In this document: positions 5,472-5,692 of the stretch, in pieces | Layout: the number at the start of each line of letters is the position of its first letter | Position numbering within the stretch: the first letter of the stretch is position 1 | Source: an uncultured Muribaculaceae bacterium | GTDB taxonomy: Bacteria; Bacteroidota; Bacteroidia; Bacteroidales; Muribaculaceae | DNA length: 5,692 bases | Reading direction: 5' to 3' | Assembly (NCBI GenBank): GCA_910586565.1 | Contig: CAJUIT010000039.1 | Span: 1-5,692 of the forward strand | The notes under the pieces: model-generated | Seen by the model: the letters and a program-made list of their open reading frames with translations, nothing else | The model's database searches: none | Told to the model about the DNA's origin: nothing | Program-made: the position numbers and the translations under genes

Positions 5472-5692
5472 TTAAACATTGAGTTGGTATGTGTCAGAGA
5501 TGCGCTCCCAAACACACATATTCTTTTCTATTGACTTTTCTTTGTTGATTTGGAACACACCAACAAAGGTGTAGGTGGGTAGCACTCCATAGGAGAGATG
5601 CTTCATGAATGTGATGCGTTTCTGCTTTGAATTTAGCCACTGCTCAATATGTTTCCGCCTTTCCTCTTCCGACTTCTTGTTGTATTCATAGA
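5472..5692 (-). CDS. C-terminal part of an unidentified protein (5' end outside window)
   Basis: On the minus strand the frame is open from the right edge to the TAA at 5472-5474, giving 72 residues with no start in the window. It begins with a charged helix (YEYNKKSEEERRKHIEQWL), continues with SKQKRITFMKHLSYG, and ends in a likely beta hairpin (TYTFVGVFQINKE) followed by CVWERISDTYQLNV. The composition and even codon pattern support real coding, and the other two minus-strand frames contain early stops. The family is not recognised. The short gap to the 63-residue gene suggests an operon reading leftwards, whose promoter lies outside the window. Confidence 0.6.
   Translation of the reverse strand, partial: YEYNKKSEEERRKHIEQWLNSKQKRITFMKHLSYGVLPTYTFVGVFQINKEKSIEKNMCVWERISDTYQLNV

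Overview
The window looks like chromosomal DNA from a Bacteroidales bacterium. A Muribaculaceae-like gut commensal is my best guess, but only by inference. The main evidence is a 713-residue Rho factor with the long low-complexity insert known from Bacteroidota. Supporting signs are a perfect Bacteroidota-type promoter (TTTG, 20 bases, TAnnTTTG), start codons without Shine-Dalgarno sequences, and C-ending codons in the core genes.

Layout, left to right. Positions 1-287 hold the AT-rich 3' end of a small gene, possibly DUF4359-like, entering from the left. Positions 291-545 contain a protein-like reading frame broken by an in-frame TGA, perhaps a gene remnant. Positions 546-1072 carry no convincing gene. 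They hold a short 13-base tandem repeat, a perfect promoter at 642-673, and a predicted leader of about 390 bases that ends in C-rich, G-poor tracts before rho (1073-3214). Rho ends at a strong intrinsic terminator (18-base-pair stem). Two tandem paralogues follow on the same strand (3433-4191 and 4323-5099). Both encode DUF3108-type exported proteins with signal peptides, and a strong hairpin lies between them. A 106-base nested inverted repeat (5136-5241) separates them from two small minus-strand genes at the right edge: a 63-residue protein (5260-5451) and the C-terminal part of another protein (5472-5692).

Functionally, rho is the only gene with a well-defined role (transcription termination). 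Its leader looks able to bind Rho, so the gene may be autoregulated. The DUF3108 pair probably acts in the periplasm or at the outer membrane, with unknown function. The minus-strand pair looks like a small operon of unknown function. I see no CRISPR array, tRNA, rRNA, transposase or defence system. Most of the window is ordinary core chromosome. The points of interest are the Rho insert, the rho leader and the nested inverted repeat.
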